Source: SHZI01 sp038214295 (lineage in GTDB: Bacteria; Pseudomonadota; Gammaproteobacteria; Steroidobacterales; GCA-2729495). From it: a DNA stretch of 64,000 nt. Below, one piece after another: positions 26,192-35,923 of the stretch (positions are counted from its first letter, which is position 1; the number at the start of each line of letters is the position of its first letter). The notes under the pieces are model-generated. The model had not been told where the DNA came from. It made no database searches and was given only the letters and a program-made list of their open reading frames with translations. The stretch is from NCBI GenBank assembly GCA_038214295.1, contig JBBQSA010000004.1, forward strand, positions 1 to 64,000, given 5' to 3'. Both the position numbers and the translations under genes were made by a program.

Positions 26192-28711
26192 ATGACCTCC
26201 AGGACCCAAGATCAAGCCAGCCCGGGCGGCTGGCACGTGCACAAGTTCGGCGGCAGCAGCCTGGCCGACGCCGACTGCTTTCGCCGGGTCGCCGAGATCC
26301 TCCTGAATGAGCCTGTCGGGCGTCAGGCGGTCGTTGTATCCGCCATGGCCAAGACCACGGACGCGCTTCTTGGGCTCGTCACCGCCGCCGAGCAGTCGGC
26401 GACCGACCTCGCTGCCAGGATTGACGCAATCGCGACCCGCTACAAGGGCACCGTCTCGACGCTGCTCAAGCAACGCGACAATGCCGACCGGGTTCTCAAG
26501 ACTTTCACGGCCGACCTGGCGGATGTGCACGACGTCCTGCGGGGCATCACCCTCGTGCGGCAGGCAGGCGAACGCAGCCGCGACCTTGTCTCCGGCTACG
26601 GGGAACTCTGGTCGTCGCGACTCCTGGCGGCTTACCTCACTGAGCGGACCGAACCGTCAGCCGGCAAGCGCCCAGTGCACTGGGTTGACGCCCGGAGCCT
26701 CATCGTCATTGAACGCGGGGAAATGGGTCCCGCGGTGTTGTGGGAGGAGTCGCGGGCCAATGCGCGCCGGATTTTCACCGACAGCACCGTCGGCATCGCG
26801 GTCGTGACGGGCTTCATCGCCAGCGAGCGCGACGGGCTTCCGACCACCCTCGGGCGGAACGGCAGCGATTTCTCGGCTTCGATTGTCGGCGCTCTGCTGG
26901 CCGCCGAAAAGATCACGATCTGGACCGACGTGGATGGCGTCATGAGCGCGGACCCGAACCGGGTTCCCGAGGCCGCCATCATCAGTGCGCTCTCGTACAG
27001 CGAGGCCATGGAGCTGGCGTACTTCGGCGCGAAGGTCATTCATCCCCAGACCATGTCACCGGCAGTTGAGCGCTCAATTCCGATCTGGATCCGGAATACT
27101 TTCAACACGGCGGCTCCCGGCTCGCTGATTGGTCCGCAATCCGACCCCAACCAGGCAATCAAGGGCGTGACTGCCGTCGACGACGTGGCGCTGGTCAATA
27201 TCGAGGGTGCCGGGATGATCGGCGTCCCCGGCACCGCCGACCGCCTGTTCGGCGCCCTCAGGGAGGCCAACATCTCGGTCATCCTGATCTCGCAGGCCAG
27301 TTCGGAGCACTCAATCTGCATCGGTGTGCCGAGCCGCATGGCGGCCCAGGCCGAGCTCGTGGTGCAGCGCGCCTTCGCCATCGAGCTGAAGCAGGGACTC
27401 GTCCAGAGCGTAACCGTCAAGAATCCCTGCAGCGTCATCGCTGTCGTCGGGGACGGCATGGCGGGTATGCCCGGAGTCGCCGGCCGGTTCCTGGGAACCC
27501 TCGGAAGCGCAGGCATCAACGTCAGGGCCATTGCACAGGGCTCGTCCGAGCGGAACATATCGGCGGTGATCTCGCGCCAGGACTCCACGCGGGCGCTCCG
27601 TGCCGTCCATTCAGGCTTCTACCTGTCGGCGGAAACCATTTCCATCGGCGTCATCGGGCCGGGCAATGTCGGGCAGGTGCTGCTGCGGCAAATGGCTGCC
27701 GAACTGCCGAGGCTGAAGTCCCAGTTCAACCTGGACCTGCGGGTCAGGGCTATTGCAGGTTCGACCCGGATGCTGCTGAATGACCGCGCCATCAATCTTG
27801 CCACCTGGCGCGAGGACTTTGAGGAGAAGTCCGTGCCGCTCGACTGGGCGGTCTTCACCAATCACGTGCATGCCGAGCACTTGCCGCATGCGGCCGTCGT
27901 GGACTGCAGTGCCAGCGAGGACGTAGCCGCTCGCTACGTTGAGTGGCTTGGTGGTGGCGTGCACGTCGTTACCCCGAACAAGAAGGCCCCGAGTGGTCCG
28001 CTCGCGGCCTATGACCAGTTGCATGAGGTCCGGCGCCGTCACAACACCCGGTTTCTCTACGAGACCACCGTCGGTGCCGCCCTACCCATCATCGGGACGC
28101 TGAGGGACCTGCGCGAAACCGGGGACGAGATCCGCAGCATCGAGGGCATCTTCTCCGGAACACTCGCCTACCTCTTCAACGTGTTCGACGGAACGAGGCC
28201 ATTCTCCACGATCGTGCGCGAGGCCCGCGAGGCGGGCTACACCGAGCCGGATCCCAGGGATGACCTGTCCGGCCTCGACGTGGCGCGCAAGCTGATCATC
28301 CTCAGTCGCGAGATGGGCATGCGCCTGGAGATGCGCGACCTGGTGATCGAGAGCCTGATTCCCGCCGGTCTGGAGACCGGGTCCGCGGATGATTTTCTCG
28401 GGGCGCTGCCGGCGCACGACGCGGCCATGGCCGCGCGCTGGTCCAGGGCGCAGGCGGCAGGGGAGGTCCTGCGTTACGTGGGCCGCCTCGACCGGCGCTC
28501 GGGGACTGCCACGGTCAGGCTCGAATCACTGCCTGCGCGTCACCCCTTCGCCAACATCAACCTCACCGACAATATCGTGAGGTACGCGTCGGCCCGGTAC
28601 AGCGAGAATCCGCTGGTCGTTCAGGGCCCCGGCGCCGGGCCCGCGGTGACGGCGGCCGGCGTGTTCGCCGATATCCTGAGGCTCGCCACGTACCTCGGCG
28701 CGTCCCTCTGA
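26192..28711 (+). CDS. thrA: Bifunctional aspartate kinase / homoserine dehydrogenase
   Basis: An 839-residue fusion catalysing the first and third steps of the aspartate pathway. The kinase domain starts WHVHKFGGSSLADADCFRRV (the KFGGSS motif) and includes LGRNGSDFSASIVGALLAAE. Two ACT-type regulatory repeats lie at about 320-470 (VNIEGAGMIGVPGTADRLFG and VAVVGDGMAGMPGVAGRFLG-like). The dehydrogenase domain begins near 480 with SIGVIGPGNVGQVLLRQM and includes VTPNKKAPSG. The ACT pair suggests threonine feedback inhibition. It lies 9 bases before thrC; no thr leader peptide or attenuator is recognisable in the 110 bases upstream. Confidence 0.96.
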   Translation: MTSRTQDQASPGGWHVHKFGGSSLADADCFRRVAEILLNEPVGRQAVVVSAMAKTTDALLGLVTAAEQSATDLAARIDAIATRYKGTVSTLLKQRDNADRVLKTFTADLADVHDVLRGITLVRQAGERSRDLVSGYGELWSSRLLAAYLTERTEPSAGKRPVHWVDARSLIVIERGEMGPAVLWEESRANARRIFTDSTVGIAVVTGFIASERDGLPTTLGRNGSDFSASIVGALLAAEKITIWTDVDGVMSADPNRVPEAAIISALSYSEAMELAYFGAKVIHPQTMSPAVERSIPIWIRNTFNTAAPGSLIGPQSDPNQAIKGVTAVDDVALVNIEGAGMIGVPGTADRLFGALREANISVILISQASSEHSICIGVPSRMAAQAELVVQRAFAIELKQGLVQSVTVKNPCSVIAVVGDGMAGMPGVAGRFLGTLGSAGINVRAIAQGSSERNISAVISRQDSTRALRAVHSGFYLSAETISIGVIGPGNVGQVLLRQMAAELPRLKSQFNLDLRVRAIAGSTRMLLNDRAINLATWREDFEEKSVPLDWAVFTNHVHAEHLPHAAVVDCSASEDVAARYVEWLGGGVHVVTPNKKAPSGPLAAYDQLHEVRRRHNTRFLYETTVGAALPIIGTLRDLRETGDEIRSIEGIFSGTLAYLFNVFDGTRPFSTIVREAREAGYTEPDPRDDLSGLDVARKLIILSREMGMRLEMRDLVIESLIPAGLETGSADDFLGALPAHDAAMAARWSRAQAAGEVLRYVGRLDRRSGTATVRLESLPARHPFANINLTDNIVRYASARYSENPLVVQGPGAGPAVTAAGVFADILRLATYLGASL

Positions 28712-28720
28712 GGGCAGGGA

Positions 28721-30022
28721 ATGCGCTACCTGAGCACGCGCGGCGGACCCGCCGTCAGTATCGAGAAAGCCATCATGGGCGGCACAGCCCGGGACGGCGG
28801 CTTGTACGTCCCGGAGGCGCTGCCCGCGTTCAATGCCAGCGACTTTCCTGATCCGGACGACTTTCCGGACGTGGCCACCCGGCTCCTGGAGCCCTTCTTC
28901 GCCGGCTCCTCGCTTGCCGCGCATCTCCGCGCTGTGTGTCGCTCCGCCCTGAACTTCCCGGTGCCACTCCGCCAGCTGGAAACGGCGCCGGGTTTCCTGG
29001 CCGTGCTGGAACTGTTCCACGGCCCGACGGCGGCCTTCAAGGACGTGGGTGCGCGTTTTCTCGCCCACTGCATGGAGCAGATCATCCGGGACGGGGTCTT
29101 CGCCACCGCCCCCGTGACCGTACTGGTTGCGACGTCCGGCGATACGGGTGGTGCCGTTGCTGCCGCGTATCACCGCCGTCCGGGAACCCGCGTGGTGGTC
29201 CTGTTTCCCGAGGGCCGCGTATCGCCGCGGCAGCAGCACCAGCTGACCTGCTGGGGTGACAATGTGGTCTCACTTGCCGTGCGCGGTGAATTCGACGACT
29301 GCCAGCGAGTCGTCAAGGAGGCCTTCGCGGACTCCGCGCTAAGCGCGCGGCATCGACTCTGTTCGGCCAACAGCATCAACGTCGGGCGTCTGCTGCCCCA
29401 GGCCGCCTATTACGCTCGAGCGAGCCTGGGTCACTGGCGGACCACGGGCCGCCCCCTCAGTTTTATCGTGCCCACCGGCAACCTCGGCAATGCGTTTGCC
29501 TGCGTGTGGGCCCGGCGGCTCGGTATGCCGGTGGGCAGGATCGTCCTGGCCACCAATGCGAACACCACAGTCCCGGACTACCTGGCTACCGGACAATGGC
29601 TGCCAAGGCCCAGTATCCCCACACTCGCCTCCGCCATGGACGTGGGGAATCCCAGCAACATGGAGCGTCTGCGGTCACTCTGCGGGGACGTGGAGACCTT
29701 GCGCCAGGAAGTCACAGCGGTGCCCGTGTCCGACGCCGAGATCCGCAGCACGATCATCGACGAGTATCACCGGCACGGCCTGCCCTGGTGCCCCCACACC
29801 GCCACCGGCCTGCGGGTCTACCGGGAGTTGCCGGAGGCCGAGTGCGTCCTCGACGACTGGGCGGTCGTAGCGACGGCCCACGCGGCCAAGTTCGACACCA
29901 TTGTCGAGCCGTTGCTCGATATCCGGGTCGATCCGCCAGCCGAACTCACGGCCCTGCTGCAGCGGCCCGCGCAGTTCGAGACTATTCCCGCTGATCTCGG
30001 CGCGCTTGCCGCCAGGCTCTGA
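28721..30022 (+). CDS. thrC: Threonine synthase
   Basis: A 433-residue PLP enzyme converting O-phosphohomoserine to threonine. It begins MRYLSTRGGPAVSIEKAIMG, the standard opening for the bacterial family. The PLP lysine is Lys107 in ELFHGPTAAFKDVGARFLA. The phosphate-cup segment VATSGDTGGAVAAAYH and the SANSINVGRLLPQAAYY region are intact. It is co-transcribed with thrA. The homoserine kinase gene thrB, usually between or beside these two, is missing from the window. Confidence 0.96.
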   Translation: MRYLSTRGGPAVSIEKAIMGGTARDGGLYVPEALPAFNASDFPDPDDFPDVATRLLEPFFAGSSLAAHLRAVCRSALNFPVPLRQLETAPGFLAVLELFHGPTAAFKDVGARFLAHCMEQIIRDGVFATAPVTVLVATSGDTGGAVAAAYHRRPGTRVVVLFPEGRVSPRQQHQLTCWGDNVVSLAVRGEFDDCQRVVKEAFADSALSARHRLCSANSINVGRLLPQAAYYARASLGHWRTTGRPLSFIVPTGNLGNAFACVWARRLGMPVGRIVLATNANTTVPDYLATGQWLPRPSIPTLASAMDVGNPSNMERLRSLCGDVETLRQEVTAVPVSDAEIRSTIIDEYHRHGLPWCPHTATGLRVYRELPEAECVLDDWAVVATAHAAKFDTIVEPLLDIRVDPPAELTALLQRPAQFETIPADLGALAARL

Positions 30023-30026
30023 ACCC

Positions 30027-30644
30027 GTGGCGGACCAACTGTCGACGGCCACAAGCGGTCCGCTGGTGCTACTACTTGCCGGTGGCGGGCTGCTGCTGGC
30101 CGTCGTCGCGGGGGCCTGGCTGTGGAGGGTCCGGCGGCGGCGGCGAAAAGACATCGACCGGCGGCTGCGTGAAGTCTGCCGGGGCGTGCTCGCGAACTTT
30201 GTGATACCCGATGGCAATGGCGAGGAGATACAGGTCCAGTACGCGCTGCTCACCGGGCGCGGCATCCTGATCCTCGACATCAAGGACGTGGAGGGTCATG
30301 TCTTTGGTAGCGAAGCCATGCAGGACTGGACAGTAATCGCTGATAACCGCCGCTTTACCTTTGCGAACCCCCAACCGGGCCTCTGGGACCGCGTGGCGGC
30401 GGTCAAGCGGCTGACGCCCGAGGTTCCGGTGGTCGGTTTCGTCGGGTTCACGGCGCGGGCCAGCTTCACCAAGGGGCGGCCCCGCAGCGTGACCCTGGTA
30501 GAGCCCTTGCTGCAGGAGTTGGAGAAAGACGCGGTGCATGCGGCGCCAGGGGACAGCGACGGGTATCTCACGGCATGGGAACGGCTGCGCCAGGCCGCTA
30601 TCGCCCCGCGTATGGATCACCTGCTCACGTCGGGTTCGCGCTGA
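30027..30644 (+). CDS. NERD-domain membrane protein
   Basis: A 205-residue protein starting at GTG 30027, 4 bases after thrC. Residues 11-33 form a membrane helix (GPLVLLLAGGGLLLAVVAGA), followed by a basic cluster WRVRRRRRKD. Residues about 47-150 are a nuclease-related domain (NERD): VQYALLTGRGILILDIKDVE matches the family core in which a restriction-fold acidic site precedes a xDxK-like element (here DIKD). Nuclease activity is predicted for the fold but not proven. Its 3' end overlaps tatD by 20 bases (convergent). Confidence 0.72.
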   Translation: MADQLSTATSGPLVLLLAGGGLLLAVVAGAWLWRVRRRRRKDIDRRLREVCRGVLANFVIPDGNGEEIQVQYALLTGRGILILDIKDVEGHVFGSEAMQDWTVIADNRRFTFANPQPGLWDRVAAVKRLTPEVPVVGFVGFTARASFTKGRPRSVTLVEPLLQELEKDAVHAAPGDSDGYLTAWERLRQAAIAPRMDHLLTSGSR

Positions 30645-31428
30645 GGCCAAAGAGCATTTCCGCATTGCGGGTCGATGCGGCGGCGACGTCATCCGGGCTG
30701 CAGCCCATGAATTCCGCGAGCATGGCGATGATTTCGCCAAGGTGCGCCGGTTCGTTGCGGCGGCCGCGCGGCGCCGGATGAAGGCTGCGTGGCAGGAGGT
30801 AGGGCGCATCCGTCTCCACCAGGACCCGGTCCAGGGGCAGAGTGCGCACCGCTGCCCGCAGGTCTTCTGCGCGCCTTTCGTCACAGATCCAGCCCGTAAT
30901 CCCGATGTGCAGACCCAGTTCGAGGTAGTCGGCCATTTCATCCGGGCCGTTGGTAAAGCAGTGGGCCACTCCGGCCGGCAGCCGCGAGCCCTGCTCCTTC
31001 AGGATCGACAGAAAGTCGGCGTGAGCATCCCGCTGGTGCAGGAAGAGGGGCCGTCCGCTGGCAGCGGCCAGCTCCACTTGCCGGGCAAAGGCCTCTCTTT
31101 GCGCTTCCCGGGGGGAATAGTCCCGGTAATAGTCGAGTCCGCACTCTCCCGCAGCAACGATGCGGGGATCCCGCAGCAGGTGACCCAACCGCGTCTCGGT
31201 GCCGGCCGCAAACTCCTCCGCGGCGTGCGGGTGAACCCCGGCCGTTGCCCAGAGTACGCCCGGATGCGCGTGGGCCAGCGCCAGCGCGGCTTCCGAGCCC
31301 GCCACGGTCGTGCCGGTGACAATCACCCGCCGGACTCCAGCCTGCACCGCACGCTGGAGGACCGGGCCGAGGTCGTCGCGAAAGCTCTCGTGGGTGAGAT
31401 TCGCGCCGACGTCGATCAGATCAACCAC
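30625..31428 (-). CDS. tatD: TatD-family metal-dependent hydrolase (DNase)
   Basis: A 267-residue TIM-barrel metallohydrolase. It starts at GTG 31428 (VDLIDVGANLTHESF); the usual HxH at the first strand is replaced by NLTH as in TatD itself. Other metal ligands are visible: GVHPHAA, AGECGLDYYRDYSPREAQRE (Glu), FLHQRDAH, GVAHCFTN and VETDAPYLLPR (Asp). TatD is a 3'-5' exonuclease acting in repair and DNA turnover. It lies 7 bases downstream of acnA on the same strand, hence probably one transcript. GTG is chosen because the longer ORF prefix lies inside acnA. Confidence 0.92.
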   Translation of the reverse strand: MVDLIDVGANLTHESFRDDLGPVLQRAVQAGVRRVIVTGTTVAGSEAALALAHAHPGVLWATAGVHPHAAEEFAAGTETRLGHLLRDPRIVAAGECGLDYYRDYSPREAQREAFARQVELAAASGRPLFLHQRDAHADFLSILKEQGSRLPAGVAHCFTNGPDEMADYLELGLHIGITGWICDERRAEDLRAAVRTLPLDRVLVETDAPYLLPRSLHPAPRGRRNEPAHLGEIIAMLAEFMGCSPDDVAAASTRNAEMLFGLSANPT

Positions 31429-31435
31429 GCCTGCC

Positions 31436-34117
31436 TCACGCCGAAGGACTCGACGCCGCCAGCTGCCGTAGGACGTAGTGCAGGATGCCGCCGTGGACGA
31501 AGTAGTCGCGTTCCTTCGGGGTATCGATGCGGACGAGTGCGCGGAAGGCGACCTCCGAGCCATCATCGCGCCGGGCCGTCACCGCAACCTCCCGGGCGCG
31601 GCCTTCATCGACGCCGGAAATGTCGTAGATCTCCGTTCCGGTGAGGCCGAGCGCAGCGGGATTGTCGCCAGGCCGGAACTCAAGCGGCAGTACGCCCATG
31701 CCGATCAGGTTCGAGCGGTGGATGCGCTCGTAGCTTTCCGCAATGACGGCGCGGACTCCGAGGAGCTTGGTGCCCTTGGCCGCCCAGTCACGGGATGAGC
31801 CACTGCCGTATTCCTTGCCGGCCAGGATAATGAGCGGCACCTTGTCGGCCGCATAGCGCATGGCCGCGTCGTAGATGGACAGTTTCTCGCCGTCCGGCAG
31901 GTGCGCCGTAAAGCCGCCTTCCGTGCCGGGAACCAGCTGGTTGCGCAGACGGATATTGGCAAAGGTGCCGCGCATCATTACCTCGTGGTTACCACGCCGG
32001 GCACCATACTGATTGAAATCAGCCGGTTGTACGCCCTTGCTAACCAGGTATCGACCTGCCGGGCTGTCCTTGCCGATGGAACCGGCTGGCGAGATGTGGT
32101 CAGTGGTCACGGAGTCGCCCAGCAGCGCGAGAACCCGCGCACCGGAGATGTCGGTGACCGGGGCCGGCTTCAGGGTCATGCCATCGAAGTAGGGAGGATT
32201 GCGCACGTAGGTTGAATCGTCAGCCCAGGCGAAGCGGTCGCCGGCCGGCACCTTGATCGAGTTCCAGTTCTTGTCCCCGGCAAACACGTTGGCGTAGCTG
32301 CTGCGGAACATTTCCGAGTTGATCGTGCCGGTTACGATGGCCTGGATTTCCTTCTGGCCTGGCCAGATGTCGCGGAGGTAAACCGGTGCGCCGTCGCTGC
32401 CGGTGCCAAGCGGCTCCTTGTCCATATCGATGTGCAGGTTGCCCGCAAGTGCGTAGGCGACCACCAGCGGGGGTGAAGCCAGGAAATTGTTGCGCACCAG
32501 GGGGTGGATGCGGCCCTCGAAATTCCGATTCCCGGAAAGCACGCTGCAGCCCACCAGCTTGCCTTCACGGACAGCCTTCTCGATGGGCGGGTCCAGCGGA
32601 CCGGAGTTGCCGATGCACGTGGTGCAGCCGAAGCCCACGATGTTAAACCCAAGGGCGTTGAGGTCCTTGAGCAGGCCCGACTTCTCCAGGTAGTTGCTGA
32701 CGACCCGGGATCCCGGTGCCAGGCTGGTCTTCACCCAGGGCCTGGAAGCAAGGCCGCGCCGCACGGCGTTGCGTGCCAGCAGGCCCGCGCCGACCATGAC
32801 GTAGGGGTTCGACGTGTTGGTGCAACTCGTGATGGCTGCGATCAGGACAGCGCCGTTCCTGAGCTCGTAGGTTTGCCCCTTGGTAGTTACCTTGACGGGC
32901 GCGGTTCCGGTCTTCCCGTCTGCCGTCTGCTCGGCTTCGATCTTCCCGTAAGCAGCTGCAAGACTGCGCAGCGAGATGCGGTCCTGGGGCCGGCTAGGTC
33001 CGGCGAGGCTGGGCTCGACAGTGCCCATGTCGAGTGTCAGCACGTCGGTGAACAGCGGATCGGCCTGGCCGTCCTGGCGCCACAGGCCCTGGGCCTTTGC
33101 GTACGCCTGGATGAGGGCGATCTCCTGGGCGGGCCGGCCCGAGAGTTCAAGGTAGCGGATTGTCTCGCCGTCGATCGGGAAGATCGCTACCGTGCTGCCA
33201 AATTCCGGCGACATGTTGCCGATAGTGGCCCGGTCCGCCAGCGGCAGGTTCGAGAGCCCGTCGCCGAAGAATTCGACGAACTTGCCGACAACGCCCTTTT
33301 TGCGCAGCATTTCGGTGACCGTGAGCACCAGGTCCGTGGCGGTCGTTCCCTCGCGCAGTTGGCCAATGAGCCGGAAGCCGATGACTTCCGGGATCAGCAT
33401 GGTGACGGCCTGCCCGAGCATGGCCGCCTCGGCTTCGATGCCACCAACGCCCCAGCCCAGGATGCCGAGGCCGTTGATCATGGTCGTGTGGGAATCCGTG
33501 CCAACTACGGTGTCCGGGTAGGCCACGCGCCGGCCATCCTTCTCGGCGTCGAAGACCACACGGGACAGGTATTCCAGGTTGACCTGGTGCACGATACCCG
33601 TGTTTGGCGGCACCACCTTGAAGTTGCGGAAGGCGTCCTGGCCCCAGCGCAGGAAGCCGTAGCGCTCCTGGTTGCGGCTGAACTCAATGGCGGTATTTGC
33701 ATCAAGCGCACCCGCAGTGCCGTAGTTGTCCACCTGCACGGAGTGGTCGATCACCAGTTCGGCTGGCGATAGCGGATTGATGGCCTCGGCCCTGCCGCCG
33801 AGCCGGACGACCGCATCACGCATCGCCGCCAGGTCCACCACCGCGGGGACGCCGGTGAAATCCTGGAGCACCACCCGGGCGGGCGTGAAGGCAATCTCGT
33901 GCTCGGCCTTGGCGGCGGGATCCCAGTTCGCCAGCGCGCTGATGTCCTCGGCCCGGACGTCGCCACCCGCCGCATTTCGCAGAAGGTTCTCGAGAAGTAT
34001 CTTCAGGGAGTAGGGCAGTCGGGCGACGTGTCCTTCCTTGACTGACGCGAGACTGTGGATCTCGTAGTCCAGGCCGTTGACGGTCAGGCTGGATCGAGCG
34101 TCAATAACTTTCGCCAT
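31436..34117 (-). CDS. acnA: Aconitate hydratase A
   Basis: An 893-residue aconitase of the AcnA/IRP1 type, which interconverts citrate and isocitrate in the TCA cycle. The [4Fe-4S] cysteines are visible in ITSCTNTSNPYVMVGAG and GFGCTTCIGNSGPL. Other conserved blocks are DFTGVPAVVDLAAMRD near the N-terminus, TVVGTDSHTTMINGLG, and the swivel-domain signature KEYGSGSSRDWAAKG. The ATG at 34117 has GGAGAG 6 bases upstream, which excludes the 16-residue upstream extension. First gene of the acnA-tatD unit. Confidence 0.97.
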   Translation of the reverse strand: MAKVIDARSSLTVNGLDYEIHSLASVKEGHVARLPYSLKILLENLLRNAAGGDVRAEDISALANWDPAAKAEHEIAFTPARVVLQDFTGVPAVVDLAAMRDAVVRLGGRAEAINPLSPAELVIDHSVQVDNYGTAGALDANTAIEFSRNQERYGFLRWGQDAFRNFKVVPPNTGIVHQVNLEYLSRVVFDAEKDGRRVAYPDTVVGTDSHTTMINGLGILGWGVGGIEAEAAMLGQAVTMLIPEVIGFRLIGQLREGTTATDLVLTVTEMLRKKGVVGKFVEFFGDGLSNLPLADRATIGNMSPEFGSTVAIFPIDGETIRYLELSGRPAQEIALIQAYAKAQGLWRQDGQADPLFTDVLTLDMGTVEPSLAGPSRPQDRISLRSLAAAYGKIEAEQTADGKTGTAPVKVTTKGQTYELRNGAVLIAAITSCTNTSNPYVMVGAGLLARNAVRRGLASRPWVKTSLAPGSRVVSNYLEKSGLLKDLNALGFNIVGFGCTTCIGNSGPLDPPIEKAVREGKLVGCSVLSGNRNFEGRIHPLVRNNFLASPPLVVAYALAGNLHIDMDKEPLGTGSDGAPVYLRDIWPGQKEIQAIVTGTINSEMFRSSYANVFAGDKNWNSIKVPAGDRFAWADDSTYVRNPPYFDGMTLKPAPVTDISGARVLALLGDSVTTDHISPAGSIGKDSPAGRYLVSKGVQPADFNQYGARRGNHEVMMRGTFANIRLRNQLVPGTEGGFTAHLPDGEKLSIYDAAMRYAADKVPLIILAGKEYGSGSSRDWAAKGTKLLGVRAVIAESYERIHRSNLIGMGVLPLEFRPGDNPAALGLTGTEIYDISGVDEGRAREVAVTARRDDGSEVAFRALVRIDTPKERDYFVHGGILHYVLRQLAASSPSA

Positions 34118-34224
34118 GGCATATCTCTCCGGGGCAGAACGGGCGCGGGTCCCCCGGACCACCACCTGTGGGGCCCGGATGATCGGGTCAGGAACAGCGG
34201 GAAATTATAGCGGATCGGCCCGGT

Positions 34225-35358
34225 CTACGCCGTTGCGAGGCCGTCAGGGCGAACCGTCGCGCTGGTCCGCGCACCCTCGAGGATCACCCCGCCACCGAGG
34301 CATTCATCGCCCTGGTAGAAGACGATGAACTGACCCGGGGTCGGCGTCTTCTGGGGATCCGCAAAATGCACCGCCACTGCCAGTCCATCGACGGCCCGGA
34401 CATGGCAGGGCGCAGGAGGTTGCCGGTGCCGGATTCGCGCCTGCAGACCGATTCCACGGTCGAGGCCGTCCGGGTCGCCGCGGAGCCAGCGGAGCTCACC
34501 GGCGACGAGATCCTGGCGCAGCAGCGCCGGGTGGTGGCGACCCTGGACGACCACAAGAGCGTTGCGTGCCGGGTCCTTTGCGGCGACGAACCAGGGCGAC
34601 TGCGCGCCGCCCGCACGGCCGCCAATGCCCAGACCTTCCCGCTGGCCCAGGGTGTAATAGGGGAGGCCGAGATGTTTCCCGACCAGCTCACCGGACTCCG
34701 CAAGGATCGGCCCGGGTTCGGCGTTGACGTGCTCGGCCAGGAACTCCCGGAACGGACGCTCGCCCACGAAGCAGATGCCCGTGCTGTCCCGCTTGGCGTG
34801 ATTCGCAAGTCCATAGTCCCGCGCTAGGGTGCGGACTTCGGCCTTGGAGACGGAGCCGAGGGGAAACAGCGTCCGGGTCAATGCAGCCGGATCCACCGCG
34901 TGCAGGAAATACGTCTGGTCCTTGGCCCTGTCGGCGGGTATGAGAAGCCGTGGTTGCGGATCCGGGCTCAGGTGCGCGTAGTGACCCGTTGCCATGTAGT
35001 CGGCGCCCAGCCGCAGTGCGTGGTCAAGGAAAGTTCCGAACTTGATATGCCGGTTGCAGGCGACGTCCGGATTGGGCGTGCGCCCGGCGCGCAGCTCCGC
35101 AAGAAAATCACTGAAGACCGTTTCACGGTACTCCCGGGCGAAGTTGACGTGATGCAGGGGGATGCCAAGATCGTCACAGACCTTCCGGGCATCGGCAAGG
35201 TCTGCGCCAGCAGTACAGTGCTCGCTCGCGTCATCCCAGTTGGTCATGTGCATGGCCTCGACGCGGTAGTTCGACCGCAAGAGGCACAGGGCGGCAACGG
35301 CTGAGTCGACGCCGCCCGAAAGGGCGACGATGACTCGCTTTCCGGGGGCGCCACGCAT
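34225..35358 (-). CDS. mnmA: tRNA-specific 2-thiouridylase
   Basis: A 377-residue enzyme that thiolates U34 of Lys, Glu and Gln tRNAs using a relayed persulfide. The ATP-binding PP-loop is SGGVDS (14-19). The catalytic pair is Cys101 (PDVACNRHIKFG) and Cys196 (DSTGICFVGERPFREFL). The start is ATG 35358; the longer open frame upstream runs into the nudix gene. In E. coli the neighbours are nudJ, hflD and purB; here the same order holds except that an unrelated gene occupies the hflD position. Confidence 0.95.
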   Translation of the reverse strand: MRGAPGKRVIVALSGGVDSAVAALCLLRSNYRVEAMHMTNWDDASEHCTAGADLADARKVCDDLGIPLHHVNFAREYRETVFSDFLAELRAGRTPNPDVACNRHIKFGTFLDHALRLGADYMATGHYAHLSPDPQPRLLIPADRAKDQTYFLHAVDPAALTRTLFPLGSVSKAEVRTLARDYGLANHAKRDSTGICFVGERPFREFLAEHVNAEPGPILAESGELVGKHLGLPYYTLGQREGLGIGGRAGGAQSPWFVAAKDPARNALVVVQGRHHPALLRQDLVAGELRWLRGDPDGLDRGIGLQARIRHRQPPAPCHVRAVDGLAVAVHFADPQKTPTPGQFIVFYQGDECLGGGVILEGARTSATVRPDGLATA

Positions 35359-35407
35359 GGCCGGAAAGTCTAGCAGGTGCGGTTGCGACCGGGTCGGTGA
35401 CCGGGGG

Positions 35408-35902
35408 TCACGGAATGACGGCGTGCAGCGCCAGTTCCGCGAGGGTGAGGCCTGCATATTGGCCCACCGGGTGGCGCTCACCCTGCTCATGGTCGGCGAC
35501 TGCCCTCGGCACCAGGGGGCTTCGCCACCGGGCCCGGCTCGTCAGCAGTTCTGCCCGGGTCAGCCAGAGCACCCTTTCGATCCCGTCATCCAGCCGGCGT
35601 TCCGGGTGATGGGCCAGGCATTGCCCCGAAAATGCGATGCGCAGAAAAGGAGTGCGGCCGCCGCCTGGATCCCACAGATAGACGCCAATCACGGCCTCGG
35701 GCGCGAATGTCCACGCGGTTTCTTCCAGTACTTCCCGGATCACCGCGGCCACTGGCGCTTCGCCGGGTTCCACATGACCGGCAGGCTGGTTGAGTACGAG
35801 CTGGCCCAGGATCCGCTCCTCCACCAGCATATAGCGGCCGTCACGCTCGATTACGGCGGCGACAGTCAGTTCGGGCGCCAGTCCCGCCGGGGTCACAGAC
35901 AC
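35408..35902 (-). CDS. nudJ: Nudix hydrolase, NudJ-like
   Basis: A 164-residue Nudix protein. The Nudix box is complete: GHVEPGEAPVAAVIREVLEET fits GX5EX7REUXEEXGU (last G replaced by Ala-Trp). VAAVIERDGRYMLVEERILG at the N-terminus is typical of NudJ, which hydrolyses thiamine pyrophosphate and nucleoside phosphates. The assignment to nudJ rests on its position directly upstream of mnmA. The gap to mnmA is 49 bases, so the two are likely co-transcribed. Confidence 0.85.
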   Translation of the reverse strand: MSVTPAGLAPELTVAAVIERDGRYMLVEERILGQLVLNQPAGHVEPGEAPVAAVIREVLEETAWTFAPEAVIGVYLWDPGGGRTPFLRIAFSGQCLAHHPERRLDDGIERVLWLTRAELLTSRARWRSPLVPRAVADHEQGERHPVGQYAGLTLAELALHAVIP

Positions 35903-35923
35903 GGGGAGGACGGCCTGACTGGC

